DNA of 57,918 nt from positions 1 through 57,918 of IMG/VR virus record IMGVR_UViG_3300032799_000270. The stretch is one strand, 5' to 3'. Of the stretch, positions 37,871 through 45,349 are shown piece by piece. The DNA is from a virus. The notes beneath the pieces are model-generated. The model did not search any database and had not been told where the DNA came from. It worked only from the letters and a program-made list of their open reading frames with translations. Numbering within the stretch: the stretch's first letter is position 1; each line of letters opens with the position of its first letter. Both the position numbers and the translations under genes were made by a program.

Positions 37871-38485
37871 TTAGTCTCGTTCCTCGACGTGACTGACATG
37901 CTTGGCATCCCAAGGCCAGTCTTGTGGATCGCCTTTGCGGTAGACGCTATGCGTGTACACAATAGTAAGGAGAGTACCGTCTGGCGCTACTACATCTTGC
38001 ACCCAACGCTCCTCTGGGCGATACTCGTCAACGAATGCGTTCCCAACTTCCCTGCCGGATTCCCTGTCAGGTTTGAGTTGCTTAAAACTGAAACCAGAAA
38101 ACAGCTTTCTGGGGTTGTGCAGCCTGCCCCCGTTATTACCTGTCACCATCACCACCGACTTGACCCGTCTCCCCAGCTTGCGGACGGCCTGCATGGCTGC
38201 CTTGAGGCTGGCCGGGTTCTGGCTCTTGAGCGGGATCTTGAGTTGGATCTCGCCTGAGGGGAGACGGCGGACCTGGGCGCGGAGGCCGGGGTTCTGTGCT
38301 TCTTCGGGGTAGAGCTTGCGAAATCGTTTGCCTTCTCTGAGACCAGAGGCATATCCCCCGGATTCTATTCTGCGTATCTGGCGATCAGACAGCATCCGAG
38401 AGAAGCCAGCCCATTGCTCCGAAGATTCCTGTTGGCTCATCTCAGTGGCTTCCGCAAACCCGCGCAAGAAACTTGTTGGGTTCAT
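37871..38485 (-). CDS. Unknown protein with NP linkers
   Basis: 204 residues, soluble and basic. NPTSFLRGFAEATEMSQQESSEQW, QNPGLRAQVRRLPSG, QNPASLKAAMQAVRKLG and HNPRKLFSGF mark modules. A beta-like end (VAPDGTLLTIVYTHSVY). No family recognised; probably virion-associated. Confidence 0.5.
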   Translation of the reverse strand: MNPTSFLRGFAEATEMSQQESSEQWAGFSRMLSDRQIRRIESGGYASGLREGKRFRKLYPEEAQNPGLRAQVRRLPSGEIQLKIPLKSQNPASLKAAMQAVRKLGRRVKSVVMVTGNNGGRLHNPRKLFSGFSFKQLKPDRESGREVGNAFVDEYRPEERWVQDVVAPDGTLLTIVYTHSVYRKGDPQDWPWDAKHVSHVEERD

Positions 38486-38488
38486 CGT

Positions 38489-38800
38489 CTACCTCCTCCT
38501 CCCGATCCGAATCTGGATCTGCCCGCCCTTGCGCGAGACCATGGCCGGGGTCCACCGGCTGGGGATGGCGGGATTATTCTCCGTGAGTGGTGAGTCGGAG
38601 CTTGCAAAAACCCGGCCACGGCTGTCCTCTACCCAAACCCATGCCCCATCACCAATACGGTCGTAGGCTGCCAGCAAGCCACGAAGGTCCCGAACGCCTC
38701 TGATGCCTTCATCGACGGCCCACTTTCTGGCGGCTGCATCCAACGTGGCTGCTCTTACATCACCCGAAGCGGCGTCCGATTTGAAATAATAAGTAGGCAC
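38489..38800 (-). CDS. Small protein, paralogue of the next gene's tail
   Basis: 103 residues. GTG 38800 follows GGAGGAGATAAAC. The last 22 residues (SRWTPAMVSRKGGQIQIRIG) match the end of the 38803-39273 protein, within a ~75-bp DNA repeat about 306 bp away. A recent tandem duplication. Function unknown. Confidence 0.55.
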   Translation of the reverse strand: MPTYYFKSDAASGDVRAATLDAAARKWAVDEGIRGVRDLRGLLAAYDRIGDGAWVWVEDSRGRVFASSDSPLTENNPAIPSRWTPAMVSRKGGQIQIRIGRRR

Positions 38801-38802
38801 GT

Positions 38803-39273
38803 TTATCTCCTCCCCATCCGGATCTGGATCTGCCCGCCCTTGCGCGAGACCGTGGCCGAGGTCCACCGGGTCGGGATGGCAGAGGGGCCGGGGTTCGCCT
38901 GTGCGCCTGCCTTGTCACCCACAACGGCCCACTGCCCGTGAACCTTTCTGGCGCGGAATGAACCAGGCACGAAGAAGCCAGAGCGTGTCTGCTTGTAGAC
39001 GTTGTTGTAACGCGCCATCTCTTCGGCTTGAGACTTCGACTGCGCGTAACTCCAAATGTGGATGGCAGAGGGGCCGGGGTTCTGCGCTCTGCCTTTAACT
39101 TTGCGAGCGTGTTCGGTGGGAACGTCGTGGAGACCGGAAGAGGGCGTGTCAATCACCATGCGGCCGCCAGCCTTGATCTGCTTCACGCGACCATGGAGGC
39201 GCTTGCCAAACCACGGAACGGATACAGTATCCCCAACTCGAAAACGAACGTGAGGGTTTGACCGTCTTGCCAT
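38803..39273 (-). CDS. Unknown protein with internal NPGPSAI repeat
   Basis: 156 residues. A KOW-like beta start (VRFRVGDTVSVPWFGKRLHGRVKQIKAGGRMVI), then two NPGPSAI modules and the tail shared with its neighbour. Could bind DNA or RNA through the beta-barrel start, by inference. AAGAGGTGAACG precedes the ATG. Confidence 0.5.
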   Translation of the reverse strand: MARRSNPHVRFRVGDTVSVPWFGKRLHGRVKQIKAGGRMVIDTPSSGLHDVPTEHARKVKGRAQNPGPSAIHIWSYAQSKSQAEEMARYNNVYKQTRSGFFVPGSFRARKVHGQWAVVGDKAGAQANPGPSAIPTRWTSATVSRKGGQIQIRMGRR

Positions 39274-39276
39274 CGT

Positions 39277-39615
39277 TCACCTCTTGGCCAGCATGAACAC
39301 CAGCAACAGCGCGGCGCCGCCGAGCAGCACCAACCCCATGCCAGGGCTGCCCTGCGCCGATACTCCCACTGTCCCAACCGGCAACGTCACTTGGCTGCCC
39401 GCCGGCTGCACGTAGGTGAACACGCCCGGTGAGGTCTGGGTCAGTACGCCGCGGGCGATGTTCTGCTGTGTGAGAATGTTCTGCCCGGTTTTGCTCCAGC
39501 CCGCAATCTGTTCGGAGAGAATGTCCCAGAAGCCCTTGCCTGATGCGGCAGTGTTTTCCTGAGCAACCTCTCCTGATTGGCCCAGCCCGCAAGGCGGATA
39601 GCAGCCTAGCATCAT
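39277..39615 (-). CDS. Tail-anchored membrane protein
   Basis: 112 residues with GFWDILSEQIAGWSKTGQNIL, a turn-rich middle and a C-terminal helix (GMGLVLLGGAALLLVFMLAKR). Starts in an ATGA overlap with the protease-like gene. Another of the anchored set. Confidence 0.6.
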   Translation of the reverse strand: MMLGCYPPCGLGQSGEVAQENTAASGKGFWDILSEQIAGWSKTGQNILTQQNIARGVLTQTSPGVFTYVQPAGSQVTLPVGTVGVSAQGSPGMGLVLLGGAALLLVFMLAKR

Positions 39616-40286
39616 GACGCTCTCCTTCTCCGACCAAGCAACATCTGCATCAGGGTAGGCCACAAGGCAATCAGAAAGAGGCCCGCCACGATCCAATCCC
39701 GGAGGCCCGCGTCCATCGGCCATTCCTGCCGGCGCGTCACGTTCTCGGAAACTTCCCACCCAGGGTACTGCCCGTGCGACGTATCGAGGGCGATTCGCCC
39801 TGACCCTGGATACGCCGCTACGTACACGTGGGAGAACTGACCGGGGATTCGGGGATCGGCCGCCGCCGTCACGAAGCTCGACCGGATGCCGTGCGCCATG
39901 AGCAGCGCCGCGGTGAGCATGGCGTAGTCGTCGCAGTCCCCGACCTGTCGTTGCCCCGTGTCCTCCCGCCAGGTCACCATGTCCACGGGCCGGATCAGCA
40001 CCTCTACCACGGGAATGTCCGCCAGGCCCATCTTCGACAACCGGGAGGATAACGGTTCAGCCGTGCGCTCATCGTGCTGGAAGCGGATTAACTGCTTGAC
40101 GTGCCAGAACACGGCCTCGATGGGATCTACGCCTGGAGGCGCAACCGTGGCTGCATCCTTTATTACTGTGGGGTTGCGCGAGTCTTCGCAGACGTACCGC
40201 GTCATCAGGCTGATCGTGTCGGCCACCTGCTGATCCGGGTCGTCGCCGGTCAGGGTGGCTTCCCATTTGAGGGTCGCCGGCAGCAT
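39612..40286 (-). CDS. Membrane-anchored transglutaminase-like protein
   Basis: 224 residues. The papain-like transglutaminase core has C118 (GDCDDYAMLTAALL), H153 (FSHVYVAAYP) and D168 (ALDTSHG). A C-terminal membrane helix (WIVAGLFLIALWPTLMQML) and an Arg tail follow. Relatives are proteases or amidases. As first gene of the long operon it might process virion proteins or wall peptides. The NP linkers of downstream products are speculative targets. Confidence 0.75.
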   Translation of the reverse strand: MLPATLKWEATLTGDDPDQQVADTISLMTRYVCEDSRNPTVIKDAATVAPPGVDPIEAVFWHVKQLIRFQHDERTAEPLSSRLSKMGLADIPVVEVLIRPVDMVTWREDTGQRQVGDCDDYAMLTAALLMAHGIRSSFVTAAADPRIPGQFSHVYVAAYPGSGRIALDTSHGQYPGWEVSENVTRRQEWPMDAGLRDWIVAGLFLIALWPTLMQMLLGRRRRAS

Positions 40287-40338
40287 TCGTCAGTCAATCA
40301 TGTCGGTCTCCGCTCGGGACTGCTGTTCGCCGTCTTTG

Positions 40339-40389
40339 ATACTACACCACTATTTTGCCTGTGGCAATCAACAATGTACTATGTATAAT
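40339..40389. promoter_or_regulatory. Divergent promoters sharing a TTGCC-TGT-GGCAA operator
   Basis: The perfect palindrome at 40355-40367 overlaps both -35 boxes. Rightward: GTGGCA, 17 bp, TATAAT (40384-40389). Leftward: TTGCCA (40367-40362), 17 bp, TAGTAT (40344-40339) for the 27-kb operon. One regulator could switch both. Confidence 0.65.
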
Positions 40390-40435
40390 ACACATGTGCG
40401 GCAACTTGAACTGAAGGAGAGGAAGATGCACTAAA

Positions 40436-42301
40436 ATGCCCAAAGTCACCACCAAACCCATCGAACCAAGCGGCAGCGCAGCGGCTGAACACCCCCCGCC
40501 AGGTGGCCAAGACACGCCGTCACCCGTGTCTGAGATGCTCGAATCCTCCCAGTTGTTAGGTGAAGAGGACCAAGTACCCGAGACACAGCCCATTTCGCCC
40601 CGCCAGGCCAGGTTGAAGCCTACCCCTGAGCCCCCGTACTACAAATTCCATTCGGACAACCCACGCGGCCGGCGCCCGAACGACTTCTTCGCCTACTGGA
40701 ACAGTATCGGACCGGAATTCCGGGAGCGCCTCACGGTCTACATCTACCGCAACTGGCCCGTGATCGCCATCATGGTTCCAGACAGGAAACGCGGAGGGCT
40801 AAAACCCACCTGCCAAATCGCCAAGATCCCGGGCGAAGACGCCATTCGAGACGAAGATCATCTGATGCGCCGGTTCGGCAGTGGAGATTACACCATCCGC
40901 CTGAACGACGCTACGGTTCGCAAATCCATCGCCTTGTGCGTCATCAAGGGACTGCGCGGAGGCGAAGACCACCCGCCGGTGATCGAAAACTACGATCAGC
41001 TCGTAACGGACGACCCGGCAAACCAGTCCTTCATCGAAGGTCTGAGACAAAAGGGAGCAATGCTAGGAGAAACCGAAATGGCAGGATCAGAAGCAATGAG
41101 CATTCTCGCAGGGACGGTGAAAGACCTTAGCGCCCAGAACGCCGCCCAGGCCGCCGCCCAGGCCAAGAAAGAACCAGCCCCCCAGCAGACGCCGGCGGAA
41201 GTAACGATCGCAACTCTGGAGATGGCCGGCAAAGCCTTTGACCAGGGGGTAGCGCTGACAGAAAAAACCATGGCGGCTCAGACTGAGGCAAAAGTTGCAA
41301 CAGCCAAAGCCGAAGCCGCAGTCACAGCCGCACAGTTAGTCCCTGCGCCGAACACCGGCCCGACCGACGCCCTGGACATGCTCACCAAAGTGGTGGGCAT
41401 CGTGTCCACGCTCGCAGCAGGCGGGCAGAAGGCGGAAGCGTCTCAACCCGTCCTCGACAAGGTGACAGCGCTGGCTGAAAGATTCATGGCGCGGGAAAGC
41501 GTTCTGGAAGGTCGCATCACATCGTTGATCGACGCCCGTATCCAGAGCCTGGAGACCCAACTCAAGAATCCACAGCCCGAACACGCTCAAGTTCCGAAGG
41601 ACGATCCGATCGCCAACCTGGAGAAGCTGCTCAACATGAAGGACAAGTTCCAGAATCTGTTCGGCGGCGGCGAAGGCGACGAGAAGGCAGAAAAAGTTCC
41701 GGCCTGGATGAGCATAGTTCAGTCTCTCAGCACCGGCCTGCCCGCGGCAGCGACCGCGCTACTCGCCATGAGCTACAACATGGCCATCGCCCGAACGGGA
41801 AGCGGAACCCCCATCCCTCCAGTTCCGGTTACGGAGAATCCCAGCTTGCCGCCGGCGCCAGATACATCCAGAACCACGACAGGAGAGAATGCCATGGGGA
41901 ATGCGGTTGCCAACTTCCTGAGCCAGATCGAACGTCCGCTCATCAACCACCTGAACGACTCCTCGAAAACCGGGGCGGACTTCGCCGACTGGGTGTCGAG
42001 CGGCTACGGGGACATTGGGTACCAAGCGGCCAAGGAAATGGGCAAGGACACGCTCCTGGCTGTGCTGGCTTCCCGGCCGACCATCGCCGCGGTCATCCAG
42101 CAGATTCCCGAACGCACCAGCCAGTTCATCGACGAATTTCTGACGGCCGACGAGGGGAACGAGGGCGACGAAGAACCAACTGAGACGGGTAATGTCAGAA
42201 CCTTCGTGGCTCCAGCCGAAGGCGCGGCTCAGATCGTGGATCTGCCGCCCATCGTGCAGGCTCAAGAGGGCGCAGGGAAGAAACGGAACGCAGGCGTTTA
42301 G
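40436..42301 (+). CDS. Large helical protein of phage type, unknown function
   Basis: 621 residues, the only plus-strand gene between 29 and 55 kb. An N-terminal conserved domain (NDFFAYWNSIGPEFRERLTVYIYRNWPVI ... RFGSGDYTIRLND ... VTDDPANQSFIEGLRQKG) is followed by long Ala/Glu/Lys helices, a possible membrane segment (GLPAAATALLAMSYNMAIA) and an acidic end. I have seen the N-terminal domain in other uncultured phages. Scaffold, assembly or packaging role possible. AAGGAGAGG precedes the ATG. Confidence 0.6.
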   Translation: MPKVTTKPIEPSGSAAAEHPPPGGQDTPSPVSEMLESSQLLGEEDQVPETQPISPRQARLKPTPEPPYYKFHSDNPRGRRPNDFFAYWNSIGPEFRERLTVYIYRNWPVIAIMVPDRKRGGLKPTCQIAKIPGEDAIRDEDHLMRRFGSGDYTIRLNDATVRKSIALCVIKGLRGGEDHPPVIENYDQLVTDDPANQSFIEGLRQKGAMLGETEMAGSEAMSILAGTVKDLSAQNAAQAAAQAKKEPAPQQTPAEVTIATLEMAGKAFDQGVALTEKTMAAQTEAKVATAKAEAAVTAAQLVPAPNTGPTDALDMLTKVVGIVSTLAAGGQKAEASQPVLDKVTALAERFMARESVLEGRITSLIDARIQSLETQLKNPQPEHAQVPKDDPIANLEKLLNMKDKFQNLFGGGEGDEKAEKVPAWMSIVQSLSTGLPAAATALLAMSYNMAIARTGSGTPIPPVPVTENPSLPPAPDTSRTTTGENAMGNAVANFLSQIERPLINHLNDSSKTGADFADWVSSGYGDIGYQAAKEMGKDTLLAVLASRPTIAAVIQQIPERTSQFIDEFLTADEGNEGDEEPTETGNVRTFVAPAEGAAQIVDLPPIVQAQEGAGKKRNAGV

Positions 42302-42310
42302 ACTCGAAAC
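42298..42310 (+). repeat. 13-bp dyad motif TTTAGACTCGAAA
   Basis: A variant of the motif TTTAGAGTCGAAA found at 5498, 33313 (inverted), 48084 and 55743. It has a GANTC centre and near-palindromic arms. Here it covers the stop codon of the plus-strand gene. It may be a protein-binding or methylation site. Confidence 0.45.
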
Positions 42311-42316
42311 CTGAAA

Positions 42317-42394
42317 GGGGCGGCTGGCAACCCCGTGGAGAGAACCTGCCGCCCCCTCACGCCTCCGCTCTACGCCAAGACTAACGGAGCGGAG
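42317..42394. terminator. Two hairpins between convergent genes
   Basis: Arms GGGGCGGC/GCCGCCCC (42317-42355) and CTCCGCTC/GAGCGGAG (42363-42394), both 8 bp and perfect. They separate the ends of two convergent transcripts and probably terminate both. Confidence 0.6.
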
Positions 42395-42409
42395 ACGAAC
42401 TTGCAGAAC

Positions 42410-42943
42410 CTATTTCACCTCTCGCAGAGATTCCAGCAGCTTCTGCGGATCTACCTGTAATTGTCGTTTCTGCACCCGTTCCGATAGCATGGACTGGAAC
42501 TTGGGAGTGCTCGCAACTCGGGAAAGTTGAAGGACGCTGAGCGTCAGGTTGAATTCCTTTTGCTGCTCCCTGGTCAACTTCTCAAAATCAACCTGAATCT
42601 GATGGCGCATCCCCCGAACCGAAGTGCGGTTGATGTGGCGGATCACAGACGCTCCGCTTTTGACAATCTCAACGTCGGTCAACCGCTTGACGCCCTGATC
42701 CAGAAGAACTCCGATCACCATACCGTGCTCGCGGAGGACCTTGCGCCTAGCCGCTAGAAGATTCGCCCTGGCTTTCCCCTGGACGTTCCGATGGATCAGT
42801 TCGCTGAGTTCGCCATACGAAACCGATTCTCCTACTTTGAGGCCCGCCAAGCGAATGGCCAGTTGTTTGGTCTCGAAACTGATCTGCCCGATGGGGCGTT
42901 GATCTTCGTATTTCTCCTCTGATGCTACGTTTTGTCCCGCCAT
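42410..42943 (-). CDS. Conserved phage-type protein, possible DNA-binding
   Basis: 177 residues. A winged-helix-like N-terminal part (LKVGESVSYGELSELIHRNVQGKARANLLAARRKVLREHGMVIG) followed by QGVKRLTDVEIVKSGASVIRHINRTSVRGMRHQ. I recall similar sequences from phages without assigned function. The ATG lies directly after pentamer array 1, so the array forms its leader; upstream ATGs inside the array are possible starts. Last gene of the parB operon. Confidence 0.6.
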   Translation of the reverse strand: MAGQNVASEEKYEDQRPIGQISFETKQLAIRLAGLKVGESVSYGELSELIHRNVQGKARANLLAARRKVLREHGMVIGVLLDQGVKRLTDVEIVKSGASVIRHINRTSVRGMRHQIQVDFEKLTREQQKEFNLTLSVLQLSRVASTPKFQSMLSERVQKRQLQVDPQKLLESLREVK

Positions 42944-42953
42944 AAAGCTGCTC

Positions 42954-43018
42954 TTGTCTTGTCGCGTCATGGTGAGTCGAATTCTGTTATGTCGCGTTAA
43001 GTCGTGTCAAGTCGAGTC
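42954..43018. repeat. Pentamer array 1 (13 units of NNGTC / GACNN)
   Basis: Thirteen 5-bp units whose third base is G in 12 and whose last three are GTC in 9. Left flank CTGCTC and right flank GAAAAnCCGCTGAT match the other two arrays. Noncoding, in the leader of the 42410-42943 gene. Confidence 0.85.
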
Positions 43019-43070
43019 GCGAAAACCGCTGATCCCTTCATTTGTCAAAAGTTCAGCATGAGAACTGCTC

Positions 43071-43165
43071 TTGTCTTGTCATGGGCGGTCATGACGGGTC
43101 CGGTCCAGTGCGGTACGGTCATGTCTTGGCGAGTCATGTTGAGTCAAGTCATGGTCTGTCCTGTC
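43071..43165. repeat. Pentamer array 2 (19 units)
   Basis: Nineteen units, all with G at the third base and 12 with GTC. The flanks (GAACTGCTC and GAAAAGCTACTGAT) match arrays 1 and 3. It follows the 43172-43762 gene. The 52 bp to array 1 hold only a four-codon ATG frame, as if a gene had been lost between the arrays. Confidence 0.85.
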
Positions 43166-43171
43166 GAAAAG

Positions 43172-43762
43172 CTACTGATTCTGTCCCCTCCATTCGTCCA
43201 GCGGCACGCCGTCCACGGCCTCCACCCTGAACCTGCCAAAGTAGCCATTGCGCTCGGGGCGGAACCAGCCGAGTCCAATGAACTTCCCGGCCTCTTCCGC
43301 ATGATGCACCAGAACGGATGGGGTGATTACATCGTCCAGAACGGTTACGACGCAATTCCCGCCCCACTTGTGGATGATCCCGAAGCACTTCCAGACTCGC
43401 TTGGCGCCACCTCGCATCCCATCCGATGGCAGGTAGAACCACTCGCCGGGAACCTCGTCTTTCTTTGCGTCCAGCACCATCGAATCGCTCACGAAGATGC
43501 CGGACTCGAAGTGCTTGGTGAAGGTCGATTTGCCCTTCCCCGGGATCTGCTCTCCCAGGTACTTGGCGATGCTCGACAACATGTTCTTGAAGGCCATCTG
43601 GGAGATGAACACGTAGCCCAGATCAGTGGCTCGCATCCTCTGCCGCCAGGTTCGCTTTTCGTAAGCGGCCGAGCTTTCTTTGGCCATCTTGGGCGGATCG
43701 GCATAGGGTGCGCTTTGGGCGTAAGGGCTGATGCCCTTTAGCGTGAAGGTCGTGGTATACAT
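43172..43762 (-). CDS. Conserved phage protein, unknown function
   Basis: 196 residues. YTTTFTLKGISPYAQS, GYVFISQMAFKNMLSSIAKYLGEQIPGKGKSTFTKHFESGI, GEWFYLPSDGMRGGAKRVWKCF and EEAGKFIGLGWFRPERNGYFGRF are blocks of a family widespread in phages (from memory). It is small and cytosolic, probably acting on nucleic acid. GKGKST is not a convincing Walker A. GAGGAGAATCGA supports ATG 43762. Flanked by pentamer arrays 2 and 3. Confidence 0.65.
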   Translation of the reverse strand: MYTTTFTLKGISPYAQSAPYADPPKMAKESSAAYEKRTWRQRMRATDLGYVFISQMAFKNMLSSIAKYLGEQIPGKGKSTFTKHFESGIFVSDSMVLDAKKDEVPGEWFYLPSDGMRGGAKRVWKCFGIIHKWGGNCVVTVLDDVITPSVLVHHAEEAGKFIGLGWFRPERNGYFGRFRVEAVDGVPLDEWRGQNQ

Positions 43763-43790
43763 TCGATTCTCCTCTTCATGAAAACTGCTC

Positions 43791-43860
43791 TTGTCTTGGC
43801 TGGTCCGGTCCTGTCGAGTCGTGTCCAGTTCAGGCGCGTCGTGGTCGGGCGCGTGCGGTC
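43791..43860. repeat. Pentamer array 3 (14 units)
   Basis: Fourteen units, all with G at the third base and 8 with GTC. The flanks are AAAACTGCTC and GAAAAATCCGCTAT. It lies directly downstream of the parB-like gene, where plasmid partition sites often sit. Confidence 0.85.
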
Positions 43861-43872
43861 CTGAAAAATCCG

Positions 43873-44745
43873 CTATTGCCTTTCCATCAACTCCCGCATC
43901 CGGTTCAGCACGGCCCGGGGCCCAGCTTCCCCGTCGATGCACTTTACCACCGTCGAGCACAGCTTCAGGATCGGCTCTTCAATCGTGCCGTCCTGGCAGC
44001 CCGCGAACTCGGCGAACAGGTTGCGGATTTCCTTGCGGCTCAACCCGACCGGACCGGCGGTCTGTTCGCCCCGTTCCACTTTCTCGCGCTTTACCTTGCG
44101 GACGTGCTGGCGGGTGACTTTGGCCGTCGCTTCCGGTTTGCCGGCGGCTTTGGCTTCGGCCCGGGACTCCTCCATCACCTGCTCGCGGGCTTCGGCGGGC
44201 ATGCTGACCATCTCGTAAGCCGTGACGGCCGGGAGCTCGCCCCGATGCACCTTGCGCTGGAGATCGGCGGGCAATTCAGCGAGTTGCAGTGTGGTCGAAA
44301 TGAGGGTCTCGCTGCACTCCAGGAGTTTGGCGATCTCTTTCCGGGTCCGACCGTTCGACTCCAGTGTCCGCATGATGTAGGCCAGGTCGATGGGCGAAAA
44401 GCCCTTGCGCTTGTGGGTGGCGGCAATCGAGGCTTCGTAGCTGTTCTCGCCTTTATAAACCTCGCAGCGGACCTTCAGGGGTTCAGCCGGATTCAGGCCG
44501 TTCTCGTTGATGTAGCGGATGGCGGTCACGCGCCGGTTACCGTCCAGAATGTGCGGCTCGCCCTGCTTGTCCGTGTAGATCACCACGGGCACCAGTTGGC
44601 CGTGCTCCAGGATCGACTGAGCCAGTTCCAGGACTTCGGTATCGGGCTTGTTCCTCGGGTTTTCCCCCGGCTGCAAGTGCTCCGGTGGAATCTGATAAGC
44701 GTTGGAGCGGCTCACGCCCTCCAACTCGACCAGTTTCAGCGGCAT
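43873..44745 (-). CDS. ParB/Spo0J-family DNA-binding protein
   Basis: 290 residues. ParB-type N-terminal domain (QIPPEHLQPGENPRNKPD ... LAQSILEHGQLVPVVIY ... GEPHILDGNRRVTAIRYI, with the GxxRxxA motif) and a helix-turn-helix (TRKEIAKLLECSETLISTTLQLAELP). ParB proteins bind centromere-like sites and work with a ParA ATPase, but none is seen here. It may use host ParA, or act as a regulator or nuclease as some ParB-like proteins do. The adjacent pentamer arrays are candidate binding sites. Confidence 0.85.
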   Translation of the reverse strand: MPLKLVELEGVSRSNAYQIPPEHLQPGENPRNKPDTEVLELAQSILEHGQLVPVVIYTDKQGEPHILDGNRRVTAIRYINENGLNPAEPLKVRCEVYKGENSYEASIAATHKRKGFSPIDLAYIMRTLESNGRTRKEIAKLLECSETLISTTLQLAELPADLQRKVHRGELPAVTAYEMVSMPAEAREQVMEESRAEAKAAGKPEATAKVTRQHVRKVKREKVERGEQTAGPVGLSRKEIRNLFAEFAGCQDGTIEEPILKLCSTVVKCIDGEAGPRAVLNRMRELMERQ

Positions 44746-44775
44746 GTTGTTCTCCAGGGCAGGCTGGGAATGCTG

Positions 44776-45060
44776 CTATGCCGGAACGGCTTCGTCCTCG
44801 TCGCCCTCGTCTTCCTCTTCGGTTTCCAGCACGAACTCCCACTCTTCGACTTCGTGGTCCTCTTCCACGAGTTCAGGATGCCCGTCCACCATGCGGTAGA
44901 TCTGAGCGTCTTCGGCCTCTTCGGCGCTGTCCACGGTCGTGAAGTGCAGCACGCCGCCGCATTCGATTTCAGCCGTGTCGCCGTAGTCCGCGACTCCCGA
45001 CTCTTCGCCGCCCGGTCCTACCAGTTGGTAGCCGTCGTCGTCCACTTCGATCTTCAACAC
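44776..45060 (-). CDS. Acidic small protein
   Basis: 94 residues with a very acidic second half (LVEEDHEVEEWEFVLETEEEDEGDEDEAVPA). Such proteins can mimic DNA and inhibit DNA-binding enzymes, but no family is recognised. The first half is beta-like. Strong AGGAGGAAACGC site upstream. Confidence 0.55.
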   Translation of the reverse strand: MLKIEVDDDGYQLVGPGGEESGVADYGDTAEIECGGVLHFTTVDSAEEAEDAQIYRMVDGHPELVEEDHEVEEWEFVLETEEEDEGDEDEAVPA

Positions 45061-45105
45061 CTGCGTTTCCTCCTCCGTTCAGTATGGGCGGCTCATGACC
45101 GCCCG

Positions 45106-45321
45106 TCAAGATCTCAAATGCTTGGCCTTTGCCAGCCCTCGGATGATCCCTGCCAGGGCCGAACGGGTCTGTGGGTCCTCTATCGCGGCCTGCAATTCCT
45201 CAGGCGTGAGACGGCACAAAATCCCGTTGTGCAACACGCACACACCTGAGCACTTCCCGCACACCGAGATTTGCCCTTCCTGGGTCAGACACCTTCCCCT
45301 GAGGTTGAACTGATCGGTCAC
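45106..45321 (-). CDS. Zinc-ribbon protein with displaced 5' end
   Basis: The usable GTG at 45321 gives 71 residues (VTDQFNLRGRC ... ISVCGKCSGVCVLHNG). The in-frame sequence just upstream still encodes CPHCSRR, the expected other half of a zinc ribbon, but has no start codon. About 20 bp resembling that 5' end (including ATGACC and CCTGCCCCCACT) recur at 45721-45745, beyond the 45350-45655 gene. It therefore looks split by insertion of that gene. Intact relatives are common small phage zinc ribbons. Confidence 0.5.
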   Translation of the reverse strand: MTDQFNLRGRCLTQEGQISVCGKCSGVCVLHNGILCRLTPEELQAAIEDPQTRSALAGIIRGLAKAKHLRS

Positions 45322-45344
45322 CCGGCGAGAGCAGTGGGGGCAGG
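45322..45344. repeat. Imperfect direct repeat flanking the 45350-45655 gene, copy 1
   Basis: About 21-23 bp (plus strand CCGGCGAGAGCAGTGGGGG-CAGG) resemble 45721-45741. The pair looks like a duplicated target on either side of an inserted gene. Confidence 0.5.
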
Positions 45345-45349
45345 CGGGT

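Noticed and set aside
43172-43762. GKGKST as a Walker A motif for a packaging ATPase
   Set aside because: No Walker B or P-loop fold context; the family blocks point to another conserved phage protein.
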